This document shows, piece by piece, positions 36,267-45,234 of a DNA stretch of 64,000 nt. The first letter of the stretch is position 1, and each line of letters begins with the position of its first letter. A program made the translations under genes and the position numbers. This DNA is from Acidobacteriaceae bacterium. GTDB taxonomy: Bacteria > Acidobacteriota > Terriglobia > Terriglobales > Acidobacteriaceae. The stretch is taken from positions 47,553 through 111,552 of the forward strand of contig JASHNW010000077.1 in assembly GCA_030041435.1 (NCBI GenBank), read 5' to 3'. Under the pieces are notes generated by a model. It saw nothing but the letters and a program-made list of their open reading frames with translations. It was not told where the DNA came from and ran no database searches.

Positions 36267-36962
36267 ATGACCGTGGCCATCACCGTATCCAAGGAAGACT
36301 ACCTCAAGGCGATTCTGGAAGCCGAGAGCGAGGGGCAGACGGTCATCTCGGCGACCCTGGCGCACTGGCTCAAGGTGTCCGCGCCCGCCGTGTCGATGGC
36401 GCTGCGCCGGCTGAAGCGCGACGGCTTTGTGGAAGTGCGAGCCGATGGGGTGATCCGGCTGAGCACAGAGGGGCGCGAGGCGGCGTACCGCACCGCGCTG
36501 CGCCATCATCTGATCGAGCGCATGCTGTCGGAGCTGTTCGGCATGCCCTGGTACGAGGTGCACGACGAGGCGGAGCGCCTGGAGCACGCGGTCTCGCCCG
36601 CCTTTGAAGCGCTGCTGATGAAAAAGCTGGGCGAGAAAGGCACCTGCCCGCATGGCAACGCGGTGCTGCCGGAAAGTCCGGAGAGGCGCCTGAGGCGCGG
36701 CGTGCGGGCGCTGGCCGATGCTGCGGAAGGCGCCCGCTATACCGTGACCAGCCTCTACGAGCGCGACCCGAAGCTGCTGCGCTTCCTGCACCAAACCGGA
36801 ATCGAGCCCGGCGGCGCGGTGCAGGTGCTGCGGCGGAATTACGACCAGACGGTGGCGATCGAGACGTCACTGGGGCAATTCACCGTTGGTCCGGCAGCCG
36901 CAGAAAAAGTCCAGGTGAAGCGTACCCCGGAAACCGCCCGCGGCGCGCGGCGGTCACGCTGA
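36267..36962 (+). CDS. mntR: DtxR/MntR-family metal-dependent regulator
   Basis: A 231-residue transcription factor. Residues 1-70 are a winged-helix domain (SKEDYLKAILEAE, SAPAVSMALRRLKRDGFV). Residues about 72-140 are the DtxR dimerisation and metal-binding domain (HHLIERMLSELFGMPW, EAERLEHAVS, with His and Glu ligands). Residues 150-222 are a FeoA/SH3-like domain. It probably represses manganese or iron transport when metal is bound; the choice of metal cannot be told reliably. It stands alone, not beside a transporter. A TGTAAGCT patch lies 19 nt before the start codon. Confidence 0.85.
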   Translation: MTVAITVSKEDYLKAILEAESEGQTVISATLAHWLKVSAPAVSMALRRLKRDGFVEVRADGVIRLSTEGREAAYRTALRHHLIERMLSELFGMPWYEVHDEAERLEHAVSPAFEALLMKKLGEKGTCPHGNAVLPESPERRLRRGVRALADAAEGARYTVTSLYERDPKLLRFLHQTGIEPGGAVQVLRRNYDQTVAIETSLGQFTVGPAAAEKVQVKRTPETARGARRSR

Positions 36963-37017
36963 ACAACAAATCGGGCCGAATCGCTGCCCCGGATTTAGCA
37001 TTCCTACAGAAGACACC

Positions 37018-40000
37018 ATGCTCAGGCTTCCTGCTGCTGTTGCGATTTGCGGTGCATCGATCGCGCTGGTGGCTATTCCGGCGCTGGCGCTCGATCCGCA
37101 TACCGCGCTGGCCGAGTACGGCTACCAGTCGTGGCAGACCGATTCGGGTCTGCCGCAGAACACGGTGCACGCCATCGTGCAGGGGCGCGACGGCTTTCTG
37201 TGGATCGCCACGGAAGGCGGCCTGGTGCGCTTCGACGGCATGGATTTCAGCGTATTCACCCGCGCCACCACGCCCCAGCTGCCGAGCGATCTGATCGACG
37301 ACCTGATGGAAGACTCTTCCGGCGCGCTGTGGATCAGCACCTCGGGCGGTCTGGCGCGCATGCAGGATGACAGGTTTGAGGCCTTCGGTCCGCAACGCGG
37401 GATTCCGGCAACACAGGTGTGGCGGACGTGGCAGGGTCCGCACGGGGTGGTGTGGGCGCTGACCGCGGCCGGGCTGTTTCGGATTGAGGGCGCGCGCGCG
37501 GAGGCTGTAAACCTGCATGGCGACCTGACCGAAAACAGCACCATGACAGCGGGCGCGGATGGCGCGGTGTGGCTGGGCACGACCGGGGGACTGATGCGCG
37601 CCGGCGCGGACGGCCGATTTCAACCCGCGGGCGCCTCAGGCGAAGTGCTTGCGCTGGCCGCCGCAGGAAACGGCACGGTCTGGGCCGCCCTCCGCTCGGG
37701 ATTGGAAACATGCTCTGCGCAGGGGTGCAGCAGCGTCTCCGTGCCGGATGGCGCCGGAGTGAATGTGCTGGCTGCCGACACGGCGGGCCGCGTGTGGATC
37801 GGAACGGATGCGGGCCTGTTCGTCGCAGCCGGCGGAAAAATTCGCGCTCTCGGCCAGGCAACCGGCAGTGTGAGCTTTTTGTACTGTGACCGCCAGGGCA
37901 TCGTGTGGGCGGGAACCGCGCACGGACTGATGCGGATTGAACCAGAGAATGGAGACAAGGCGGAGTTGCTCCGTGGCGGGGATGTTTATCTCGCGGCGGC
38001 AGCGGATCGCGAAGGCGATTTGTGGCTGGGAACCGAGTCGGGTGGTCTTGCCGTGCTGCGCGACAGGAAGTTCTCCACGCTGACGGCGGAAGACGGGCTG
38101 ACGGACGAATACGTCCTCGCACTGGCACAGGCGCCGAACGGCCATGTGGGCGTGGGCACGAAGGGCGGCGGCCTGAACGTATTTCGCGACGGCAAATTCC
38201 GCGCGCTCACGACGACGCAGGGCCTGTCGAGCAACGTGGTGCTGGCCGTGGCCGCGGCGGCGAATGGCGATGTCTGGGTGGGAACGCCGGACGGGCTCGA
38301 CCTGCTGCGTGGCGGCGCCATGGCACGGGCCTTCACCACCGCCGATGGGCTCGCGGACGATTTCGTGCGGTCTCTGTTCGTCGATCGCCGCGGAGCGCTG
38401 TGGATTGGAACCCGGCACGGCCTCTCGCGGTACTCCAACGGGAAGTTCACCACCTGGACGGCTTTGGACGGGCTGGGCAGCGACCTGGTGGGCGCGATTA
38501 CGCAGGACAACGAAGGCACACTTTGGGTCGGAACGCTGGGCGGGCTGACGGAATTCCGCGATGGGCAGTTCCGGAATCTCACCACGAAGGATGGGCTGAG
38601 CAGCAACGTGGTGACGGCGCTCCACGCCGACGGCCGAGGCACCCTGTGGATTGGGACCCTGGATGGCGGGCTGAACCGGATGCGCGCAGGAAAAATCGTC
38701 AGCCTGCAATCGCAGCAGCTGCCCGGGCGGGTTATTGGGATTCTGGAGGACAGCAGCGGATATCTGTGGATCAGCTCGAACAGCGGCATCTATCGGGTGA
38801 GTCTCGCGGGGCTGGACCGCATGGCGGGCGGCGGACCGGTTCCGGAGGTTATGCGATTCGGGGTGGCGGACGGCATGCGGATCAGCGAATGCTCGAGCGG
38901 CGGACACCCGGCGGCGCTGGCGTTGAGCGATGGAAGCCTGTGGTTTGCGACCCTGAAAGGAATTGCGCGCGTCGACCCCCGGCACATGCCGGTGAATCGC
39001 GTGCCGCCGCAGGTGACCATCGAGCAGGTGAGCGTCGATGATGTAACGCAGCCGGCGCGTGTGGAGCTGAAAATCGCGCCTGGGCACAGCCACTATGAAT
39101 TCGACTATGCGGGGCTGAGTTTTACGGCTCCGCAAAAGGTGGAATACAAGGTTCAGCTGGAAGGTTTCGACCCGGACTGGGTCGATGCGGGGGCCCGGCG
39201 CGTGGCCTACTACACGAACCTGCCCCACGGCACCTATACGTTTCGGGTCATGGCGCGCAACAACGACGGAATTTGGAGCACGGCTCCGGCAACGGCGGAA
39301 CTGACCATCGAGCCCCACCTGTATCAGACATTTTGGTTCAGGCTGCTGGCGGCGCTCGCCCTGGCCGGCCTGGGATATGCCGTATGGCGGCGCCGGCTGC
39401 TGGGCGTGGAACGGCAGTTCCAGGCAGTGCTGGGGGAGCGCGCCCGTATTGCGCGAGAGATTCACGATACGCTGGCGCAGGGGTTCGTCGCCGTCTCCGT
39501 GCAGCTGGAGCTGATTGCGCAGCTGATGCAAAGTTCGGCATCGGCGGCCAGGGAACAGCTGGAGCAGGCGCGGGCCATGGTGCGGAGCAGCCTCGAGGAT
39601 GCGCGTACGTCGATCTGGGAGCTGCGCTCGCAAACCGCGGAGCGCGAGGATCTGCCGGCAAGGCTGCTGAAGATGGCGGAAGAAACCGTGCGCAATGCCG
39701 GAGAACGCGCCCGGGTTCACATGCAGGTAAGTGGAACGAATCGACCGCTGGATCCGGGGATCGAGCGCGAAGTTGTGCGCATTGCCCGGGAAGCGACGGT
39801 GAACGCGGTACGGCACGGCAACCCGGCAAATATTCATCTGCGACTGGAGTACAACGAAGGTATGTTCGAATTGGAAGTCCACGACGACGGAAAGGGATTT
39901 GCCGGCACCCCGCCGGACGGATCCAGCGGACATTTTGGATTGACGGGCATGCGGGAGCGAGCCAGAGCGATCAACAGCACGCTTACGGTCGAGAGCTGCG

Positions 40001-40071
40001 AAGGTGAAGGAACTCAGGTAAAACTGGTTCTTCCGCTGGATTGCGAGCCGGGAGAGAAGAAGCAGGCATGA
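37018..40071 (+). CDS. Beta-propeller sensor histidine kinase (two-component)
   Basis: A 1,017-residue membrane sensor. It has a signal peptide (1-25), about 14 beta-propeller repeats of the reg_prop type (about 30-620, each ending in a V/LW(I/V)GT motif), a Y_Y_Y immunoglobulin-like domain (about 680-745), a single membrane helix (about 770-788), a HisKA_3 dimerisation domain with phospho-acceptor His816 in REIHDTLAQG, and a HATPase domain with VNAVRHG (N box, about 928-935) and DDGKGF (G1). The layout matches periplasmic nutrient sensors, with the propellers outside and the kinase inside. The ligand is unknown. The gene overlaps the response regulator gene (ATGA), so it phosphorylates that partner. 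Confidence 0.92.
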   Translation: MLRLPAAVAICGASIALVAIPALALDPHTALAEYGYQSWQTDSGLPQNTVHAIVQGRDGFLWIATEGGLVRFDGMDFSVFTRATTPQLPSDLIDDLMEDSSGALWISTSGGLARMQDDRFEAFGPQRGIPATQVWRTWQGPHGVVWALTAAGLFRIEGARAEAVNLHGDLTENSTMTAGADGAVWLGTTGGLMRAGADGRFQPAGASGEVLALAAAGNGTVWAALRSGLETCSAQGCSSVSVPDGAGVNVLAADTAGRVWIGTDAGLFVAAGGKIRALGQATGSVSFLYCDRQGIVWAGTAHGLMRIEPENGDKAELLRGGDVYLAAAADREGDLWLGTESGGLAVLRDRKFSTLTAEDGLTDEYVLALAQAPNGHVGVGTKGGGLNVFRDGKFRALTTTQGLSSNVVLAVAAAANGDVWVGTPDGLDLLRGGAMARAFTTADGLADDFVRSLFVDRRGALWIGTRHGLSRYSNGKFTTWTALDGLGSDLVGAITQDNEGTLWVGTLGGLTEFRDGQFRNLTTKDGLSSNVVTALHADGRGTLWIGTLDGGLNRMRAGKIVSLQSQQLPGRVIGILEDSSGYLWISSNSGIYRVSLAGLDRMAGGGPVPEVMRFGVADGMRISECSSGGHPAALALSDGSLWFATLKGIARVDPRHMPVNRVPPQVTIEQVSVDDVTQPARVELKIAPGHSHYEFDYAGLSFTAPQKVEYKVQLEGFDPDWVDAGARRVAYYTNLPHGTYTFRVMARNNDGIWSTAPATAELTIEPHLYQTFWFRLLAALALAGLGYAVWRRRLLGVERQFQAVLGERARIAREIHDTLAQGFVAVSVQLELIAQLMQSSASAAREQLEQARAMVRSSLEDARTSIWELRSQTAEREDLPARLLKMAEETVRNAGERARVHMQVSGTNRPLDPGIEREVVRIAREATVNAVRHGNPANIHLRLEYNEGMFELEVHDDGKGFAGTPPDGSSGHFGLTGMRERARAINSTLTVESCEGEGTQVKLVLPLDCEPGEKKQA

Positions 40072-40694
40072 CAGATACGATCAGGATTCTGATTGTCGAC
40101 GATCATCACATCGTGCGGCAGGGGCTGGCGGCTCTGCTGAATACCGTGCCCGGCTTCGAAGTGCTGGCTGAAGCGTCGGACGGGGATCAGGCGGTGGAGC
40201 TGTTCAGGAAACATCGCCCCGACGTGACGCTCATGGACCTGCGGCTGCCCCGGCTGAATGGCGTGGAAGCGATTGCGCGGATCCGTGCGGATTATCCCGG
40301 TGCGCGCATCGTTGTCCTGACGACGTATGACGGCGATGAAGATATTTATCGCGCGCTGCAGGCCGGGGCCAAAGGGTATCTGCTTAAGGGAATGGATTTG
40401 GCCGAGCTCTCTGAGGCCATCCGCACCGTGCATGCGGGCAGGACACGCATTCCGCCGCGGGTGGCCGAGAAGCTGGCGGAGCGCATGAGCGGCGCGTCGC
40501 TGACCGGGCGCGAACTGGAAGTGCTGAAGCTGATTGTGGCGGGCAAGAGCAACAAGGATATCGGGAACGCCCTCTTTATCTCGGAAGCGACGGTGAAGAC
40601 CCACGTCAACAGCCTTCTCAGCAAGCTGGGTGTCGAAGACCGGACTCAGGCCGCGACCTCGGCGCTGCAGCGGGGCATCGTACATCTGGACTGA
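40068..40694 (+). CDS. LuxR/NarL-family response regulator
   Basis: A 208-residue DNA-binding regulator. The receiver domain (1-120) has acidic Asp11/Asp12, phospho-acceptor Asp57 (LMDLRLP) and a switch Lys near residue 105 (AKGYLLK). The C-terminal helix-turn-helix (about 145-205) has GRELEVLKLIVAGKSNKDI and ATVKTHVNSLLSKLGV. Its start overlaps the stop codon of the upstream beta-propeller kinase gene by 4 bp, making them a cognate pair. A degenerate heptamer array lies in the gap to the next gene. Confidence 0.92.
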   Translation: MTDTIRILIVDDHHIVRQGLAALLNTVPGFEVLAEASDGDQAVELFRKHRPDVTLMDLRLPRLNGVEAIARIRADYPGARIVVLTTYDGDEDIYRALQAGAKGYLLKGMDLAELSEAIRTVHAGRTRIPPRVAEKLAERMSGASLTGRELEVLKLIVAGKSNKDIGNALFISEATVKTHVNSLLSKLGVEDRTQAATSALQRGIVHLD

Positions 40695-40709
40695 AGAGCA
40701 GCGTTCGGC

Positions 40710-40737
40710 GGTGAGCGTGGAGCGTTGAGGGGACAGG
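40710..40737 (+). repeat. Degenerate heptamer array before the small secreted protein gene
   Basis: GGTGAGC, GTGGAGC, GTTGAGG and GGACAGG follow each other in four 7-nt steps with the core nnnGAGC partly kept. It ends at the AGGAACTGG ribosome-binding-site region of the next gene. The resemblance is moderate. Confidence 0.3.
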
Positions 40738-40744
40738 AACTGGA

Positions 40745-41287
40745 ATGCTGACAGGCAATGTTCAACTGCGAAAGTGGGCCCTGGCCGTCGTGCTGCTGGC
40801 GGTGGTTGGCTGGTGTGCCGCCGCGCGGGCAGCGCGAACCGGCGACTGGCGGACGGCGACGGATGCGGAGCTGAAGTCTGTGATTCCGGCGCGCGCGCCC
40901 GTTGTGACGGAGCGGATCGAGACCGAGATGTCGTCGGCTTCGGGCATCACCAACGGGCATGGCGAATACATCGCGGGCGTGGTGCTGATCACGGCCGGCT
41001 ACTCGGCGGAGGGAAAGTATTCGCACTTTTTCCTCACCCAGGTTCCGCTCCGGCTGGGAACGTCGGTGCAGCTGGCGCCGGGCGAATACGTGATCGGCTT
41101 CGAGCACAGCGACCAGGGGCTGATGGTCCATTTCTATGAAGCGGCGACGGGCAAGCCGGTGGGCAGCGTGCTGGCAACCCGCATTGCGGGAACCACGCGC
41201 GTGGAGCAGATTCGCGTTTGGCCGCCCTCGAGCCGCTCCCTCATTCAGATAGGACGCTTCGGCATCAGCTATCAAATTGGAGGCTAG
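40745..41287 (+). CDS. Small exported protein of unknown function
   Basis: A 180-residue protein with an uncleaved or cleaved N-terminal signal (about 9-30, ALAVVLLAVVGWCAAARAA). The rest looks like an all-beta fold (HFFLTQVPLRLGTSVQLAPGEYVIGFEHSD, interrupted), ending QIGRFGISYQIGG. The Tyr/Phe-rich alternating strands suggest an outer-surface or periplasmic beta-barrel-like or sandwich protein. No family recognised. AGGAACTGG lies just upstream of the ATG. It lies between the two-component system and the iron exporter gene and may belong to the same transcript. Confidence 0.6.
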   Translation: MLTGNVQLRKWALAVVLLAVVGWCAAARAARTGDWRTATDAELKSVIPARAPVVTERIETEMSSASGITNGHGEYIAGVVLITAGYSAEGKYSHFFLTQVPLRLGTSVQLAPGEYVIGFEHSDQGLMVHFYEAATGKPVGSVLATRIAGTTRVEQIRVWPPSSRSLIQIGRFGISYQIGG

Positions 41288-41293
41288 CGAGAG

Positions 41294-42490
41294 ATGGCGC
41301 AGATTGCGACGCAGAAGGAACAAAAAGTTCTGGAAGCGCTCTGCGAAAACTGGCAGGCGGAAATGCGCGGCTTCCACACGTACAACACACTGGCGGAACG
41401 CGACGAAGACCCGATGCGCAAAAAAACGCTGCGCCATATGGCGGAGGCCGAAGCGCACCATGGCGCGCTGTGGGCGAAGCGCATCCGCGAGCTGGGTGCG
41501 GAGCTGCCGAAGTACGAAGGAAAGGCGACCGGCGACGCGGATAGTTTGGCGAACCGCCTGGGCGGGCCGTCGATGGCGCTGCGGCGGCTGGAGATCGACG
41601 AGAGCCGCGACATCGCGCGCTACGGGCAGCAGCTGAAGGAACTGGGCGACGAGCCCAGTGTCGCCATCCTGAAGCAGGTAATCGCGGACGAGCAGGAGCA
41701 CTATCGGGTGCTGAGCGAGCTGGTCCGGCACCGCTACCCCATGGCCCCGGCAAACTCAGAAGCGGCCCGCCGACAATTGGATGAGCTGCTGACGCAGCGC
41801 AATCGGTCGGGAAGGCACACAGCCGGCTGGATCGGCGACGCAATCTATGGAGTGAACGACGGCCTTGGCGCGATCTTCGGCATCGTGTCGGGCGTCTCCG
41901 GCGCCACTCTGGGCAACAGCCACTGGGTGCTGCTGTCGGGTATAGCGGGCATGATCGCCAGCGCGCTGTCCATGGGGTCGGGCGCGTACCTGGCCGCGAA
42001 GAGCGAGCGGGAGATCTACGTGGCGGAGCTGACGCGGGAGCGCGACGCCATCGAGATGAACAACCCGGAAGCGCGCGAGCTGTTGTCGCTGTACTACCAG
42101 GTGAAGGGAATTCCGCGCGACGATGCGGATCACGTTGTGGAACATCTGGCCGAGGACAAGGAGCAGTTTACGCGCGCGCTGGCGGCCGAGCGTCTGAACA
42201 TGAGCGAGGACGGATTGAGCAAGCCACTGGTGTCGGCATGGTCGGGAGCGCTCTCGACGGCCGTCGGCGCCTTCATTCCCATCCTGCCGTTCTTCTTCAT
42301 GAGCGGCTATCCGGCGGTAATTGTGTCGGCCATTATTTCGCTGCTGGCGCATTTCGCCGTGGGCGCGGCTAAATCGCTCATCACGGTGCGCTCGTGGTGG
42401 GCCAGCGGTCTGGAGATGACGCTCGTGGGCGCGGTCGAAGGCGTGGCAACCTACGTCATCGGAATCGGGCTCGGACACCTCGGCGCGTAG
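41294..42490 (+). CDS. mbfA: Membrane-bound ferritin-like/CCC1 (VIT1) protein, MbfA-type
   Basis: A 398-residue fusion. Residues about 10-150 form a ferritin-like four-helix bundle with repeated Glu/His iron-ligand motifs (AEMRGFHTY, AEAEAHH, ADEQEHY). Residues about 170-395 are a CCC1/VIT1 transporter domain with several helices (AIYGVNDGLGAIFGIVSGVSGA, LSMGSGAYLAAKSERE). The order matches MbfA, which binds iron through its ferritin domain and exports it across the inner membrane. It starts 6 bp after the previous stop, with GAGAG before the ATG. No Fur-box-like palindrome was recognised. A manganese role is possible, as VIT1 proteins also move manganese. Confidence 0.85.
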   Translation: MAQIATQKEQKVLEALCENWQAEMRGFHTYNTLAERDEDPMRKKTLRHMAEAEAHHGALWAKRIRELGAELPKYEGKATGDADSLANRLGGPSMALRRLEIDESRDIARYGQQLKELGDEPSVAILKQVIADEQEHYRVLSELVRHRYPMAPANSEAARRQLDELLTQRNRSGRHTAGWIGDAIYGVNDGLGAIFGIVSGVSGATLGNSHWVLLSGIAGMIASALSMGSGAYLAAKSEREIYVAELTRERDAIEMNNPEARELLSLYYQVKGIPRDDADHVVEHLAEDKEQFTRALAAERLNMSEDGLSKPLVSAWSGALSTAVGAFIPILPFFFMSGYPAVIVSAIISLLAHFAVGAAKSLITVRSWWASGLEMTLVGAVEGVATYVIGIGLGHLGA

Positions 42491-42514
42491 CGCAGGGCGG
42501 CGGTACGCGGAACA

Positions 42515-44326
42515 TCACTGCTGCATGTGCGCGTAGTAGTCCTGCAGCGTGAAGAAGGCCTTTTTCTTTTCGCCCTTGTCCGACACCAGGCCCTTGCGGT
42601 TGAAGTCGTCCTGAATGCCGGGTAACTGGCGCATCGGCGAGCGGAAGTCCATCAGCACCCACGGCGTCATGCCGCGCAGAAATGGGATCTTCTGCAGCAT
42701 GAGGAACTGCTGGCGGAAAACGCGATCCTGGTATTCCTCCGTGAACATCTGCGTGTCGGGCCCGTGCAGGCCGGCTTTGGCGCCCGCGCCAAATTCGCTG
42801 ACAATAACCGGCTTGCCCATGGGGTTCTGCCAGGTGTAGTTGGGAATGTCGCTCGGCGAGCCCTGGTACCAGCCCAGATATTCGTTGTATCCGAGCACGT
42901 CGAGATCGTTCCCGAGCGGATCGTCGAGCGCCGCAGTCGTCCCGTGCAAGTGCGTGACGATGGCGGACGTGATGAGCCGCGTTGGGTCCTCGCTGCGCGC
43001 CTCGACGGCCAGCTGATGCAGGAAAGCGTCGCGCGCCGGGCTTTCCGGCGTTTCGTTGGAGAGCGACCACAGAACGACCGCGGCGTGGTTGTGATCGCGC
43101 CGAATCATTTCTGACAACTGCTGTTTTGCGACGGCCAGCGTGTGCGGATCGGTCCAGTCAATATTCCAGTAAACGGGAACCTCCGACCAGACCATGATGC
43201 CGAGCTTGTCGGCGAGGCGGTATTCGTTTTCGGTGTGCGGGTAGTGGGCCATGCGGACGAAGTTGCAGTCGAGTTCGTGCGCCCAGCCAAGCAAGGTCTG
43301 CGCGTCCTGATCGGACCACGCGCGGCCGGCGCGGGTGGGCGCTTCATCGTGGAAGCTAACGCCGCGCAGAAAGATTGGCTTGCCATTGAGAAGAATCTGG
43401 TCGCCCTGTACTTCGATCGTGCGGAAGCCGATATCGTCCGAAAGCCGATCGGGGCCAGCCTGGAGGTCAATCTTATAAAGGCGCGGGTGCTCAGGGGACC
43501 ATAGCTCTAATCCGGGAGCTGTGAAGGAGAACGCGGCGCGCCCATTTGTATCCGTGACTGCGCTCTGTTCGATGTGCAGCTCGGGGATGCGGAGAGCGAC
43601 GCGGGTTCCCGCATCGGCTCCAACCACGTGGACGTAGCCATCCAGCTGGTCGGACGTGCCGCGGCGCAGCTGGAGCGAGTAATCGTCGATGTAAGCGTCC
43701 GGAACCTCAACCAGAGAGACCGGGCGCGTGATGCCGCCGTAATTCCACCAATCAGTCTTGATGGTCGGGACGCGGTCGACCGCGCGCGTGTCGTCGACGG
43801 CGGCGACGATAAAGTTATCGCCATCTTTCACGACGCTGCTGATGTCGCAGTCGAACGGGGTGAATCCGCCTTCGTGATCGCAGACGTGCACGTCGTTCAC
43901 AAAAATGGATGCAGCGTAATTGACGGCGCCGAAGTGCAGGAAGAGGTGCGTGTGCGGTTTGGAATGCCACGTGAAGTCACGCTGATACCAGAGCAGGCCT
44001 TCGTAGTAAAAGAGCGAATCTTTCTGCGAGTTCCAGTCGCCGGGTACATCGAGCGTGGGCGAGCGGGAGAAATCGTACTGCACGAGCGGGCCGCCAGGGA
44101 CGTAGTGCGCGTTTTGAGCGTAGCCGCGGAGCGAAGCGTGGTCAGGGTTTCCACCCCAGCCATCGCGGTAAGGGTCCGCGATGAAATGCCAGGGGCCGTC
44201 GAGGCTGACCTGCGGGCGATGGTCGACGTCGACGAGAAGCGTTGTTTGCTGGGCGGCGGCGACGGCGAAAAACGGAAACGCCAGAGAGAGAACGTACAGC
44301 GCATAACGGCGGCACATGGCCACCAT
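42515..44326 (-). CDS. Secreted GH2 glycoside hydrolase (beta-glucuronidase/beta-galactosidase-like)
   Basis: A 603-residue glycosidase with a signal peptide (about 1-26, ending VAAAQ). A jelly-roll sugar-binding domain (about 35-205), an Ig-like domain (about 205-305) and a TIM-barrel catalytic domain (about 305-600) follow the GH2 order. The acid/base Glu is near 425 (LSNET) and the nucleophile Glu near 511 (IVSEFGAG). The beta-glucuronidase-type FVRMAHYPH and the SFHDE motifs are visible. Specificity between beta-glucuronidase and beta-galactosidase is not settled. It lies 13 bp downstream of tyrA on the same strand, an unusual neighbour, so it may be read through from the aromatic operon. 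ATG at 44326 and at 44317 are both possible. Confidence 0.88.
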   Translation of the reverse strand: MVAMCRRYALYVLSLAFPFFAVAAAQQTTLLVDVDHRPQVSLDGPWHFIADPYRDGWGGNPDHASLRGYAQNAHYVPGGPLVQYDFSRSPTLDVPGDWNSQKDSLFYYEGLLWYQRDFTWHSKPHTHLFLHFGAVNYAASIFVNDVHVCDHEGGFTPFDCDISSVVKDGDNFIVAAVDDTRAVDRVPTIKTDWWNYGGITRPVSLVEVPDAYIDDYSLQLRRGTSDQLDGYVHVVGADAGTRVALRIPELHIEQSAVTDTNGRAAFSFTAPGLELWSPEHPRLYKIDLQAGPDRLSDDIGFRTIEVQGDQILLNGKPIFLRGVSFHDEAPTRAGRAWSDQDAQTLLGWAHELDCNFVRMAHYPHTENEYRLADKLGIMVWSEVPVYWNIDWTDPHTLAVAKQQLSEMIRRDHNHAAVVLWSLSNETPESPARDAFLHQLAVEARSEDPTRLITSAIVTHLHGTTAALDDPLGNDLDVLGYNEYLGWYQGSPSDIPNYTWQNPMGKPVIVSEFGAGAKAGLHGPDTQMFTEEYQDRVFRQQFLMLQKIPFLRGMTPWVLMDFRSPMRQLPGIQDDFNRKGLVSDKGEKKKAFFTLQDYYAHMQQ

Positions 44327-44339
44327 GGTAAACCGCGGA

Positions 44340-45224
44340 TCAGCTACCGGAGCCGGGACTGCGCAGCCGGAAGCGATTCGCGCGATCGAATTCGTCGCGC
44401 AGCTCGGGGGTTTTCAGGTTTTCGCGCAGATGCGCGATGCGCTGTTCGAGCGCATCGAGCGCGCGCGCGATGGCCTCAGAATTGGTGTGGGCGATGTCGC
44501 GCCACATGGAGAAGGGGCTGGCGCCGAGGCGTGTCATCTCGCGCAGAGCGCGGCCGCCGACAGGGAGCAGGTCGGCATTGGCGGCGAATTCGTCTTCCAG
44601 CAACGCGCACATGGCCGTGGAGACAAACTGCGGCAAATGGCTGATCCAGGCGCAGAGGACGTCGTGGCGCGCGGGGTCGAGGTCGAGGGTGCGGCAGCCG
44701 AATTTTCCCACCCACGAGCGCCATGCGTCGGCGAGAGCGCGAGCCGCCGGAGCCATCGCAGAGCCCTGCCGGCATTCGGCGAAGAGCCAGACCGAGCCGA
44801 GGAACAACATCGGGTCCGCGTTCGCCGCGCCCCCGATTTCCTTGCCGGCCATAGGGTGCCCAGGCAGAAAACCAGCCTGTCCAGGCGCATTGTAGCGGTC
44901 ACGTGCGCGCTCGCACAGAGCGCCTTTCACGCTGCCCACGTCGGTAACCAGCTGGTTGTCGCGCAGCACCGGCGCGAGCCGGTCGAGCCATTCGAGAATC
45001 GTGAAGACCGGGCCGCCCAACAGGATCAGGTCGCTCTGTGTGGCGGCAGTAAGCGGATCGTCGGCGATGACGGTGACGGCGCCACGGCTCAGCGCCGTGT
45101 GGAGCTGTTCGGGATCGGGGTCCCATCCGGCGATGGAGCCGGGGAAGCCCTGCGCGCGCAGGGCGAGGCCCACCGATGCGCCGATGAGCCCCGTGCCGAG
45201 AATCGTGATCCCCTGGATGGCCAT
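44340..45224 (-). CDS. tyrA: Prephenate dehydrogenase
   Basis: A 294-residue NAD(P)-dependent enzyme of tyrosine synthesis. The nucleotide-binding motif GTGLIGASVGLAL is at 10-22, and the conserved TDVGSVKG and PGHPMAG(KE) active-site segments follow in order. Arogenate specificity is not excluded. It lies 10 bp after the DAHP synthase gene, so it is the last biosynthetic gene of the aromatic operon. No ACT domain is seen at the C-terminus. Confidence 0.93.
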   Translation of the reverse strand: MAIQGITILGTGLIGASVGLALRAQGFPGSIAGWDPDPEQLHTALSRGAVTVIADDPLTAATQSDLILLGGPVFTILEWLDRLAPVLRDNQLVTDVGSVKGALCERARDRYNAPGQAGFLPGHPMAGKEIGGAANADPMLFLGSVWLFAECRQGSAMAPAARALADAWRSWVGKFGCRTLDLDPARHDVLCAWISHLPQFVSTAMCALLEDEFAANADLLPVGGRALREMTRLGASPFSMWRDIAHTNSEAIARALDALEQRIAHLRENLKTPELRDEFDRANRFRLRSPGSGS

Positions 45225-45234
45225 GAATAGCTGA

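Noticed and set aside
37636..39933. A 765-codon minus-strand open frame inside the sensor kinase gene
   Set aside because: It is antisense to the beta-propeller kinase, whose repeats, His816 and ATPase motifs are unmistakable. Regular repeats there produce a regular antisense pattern, not a real gene.
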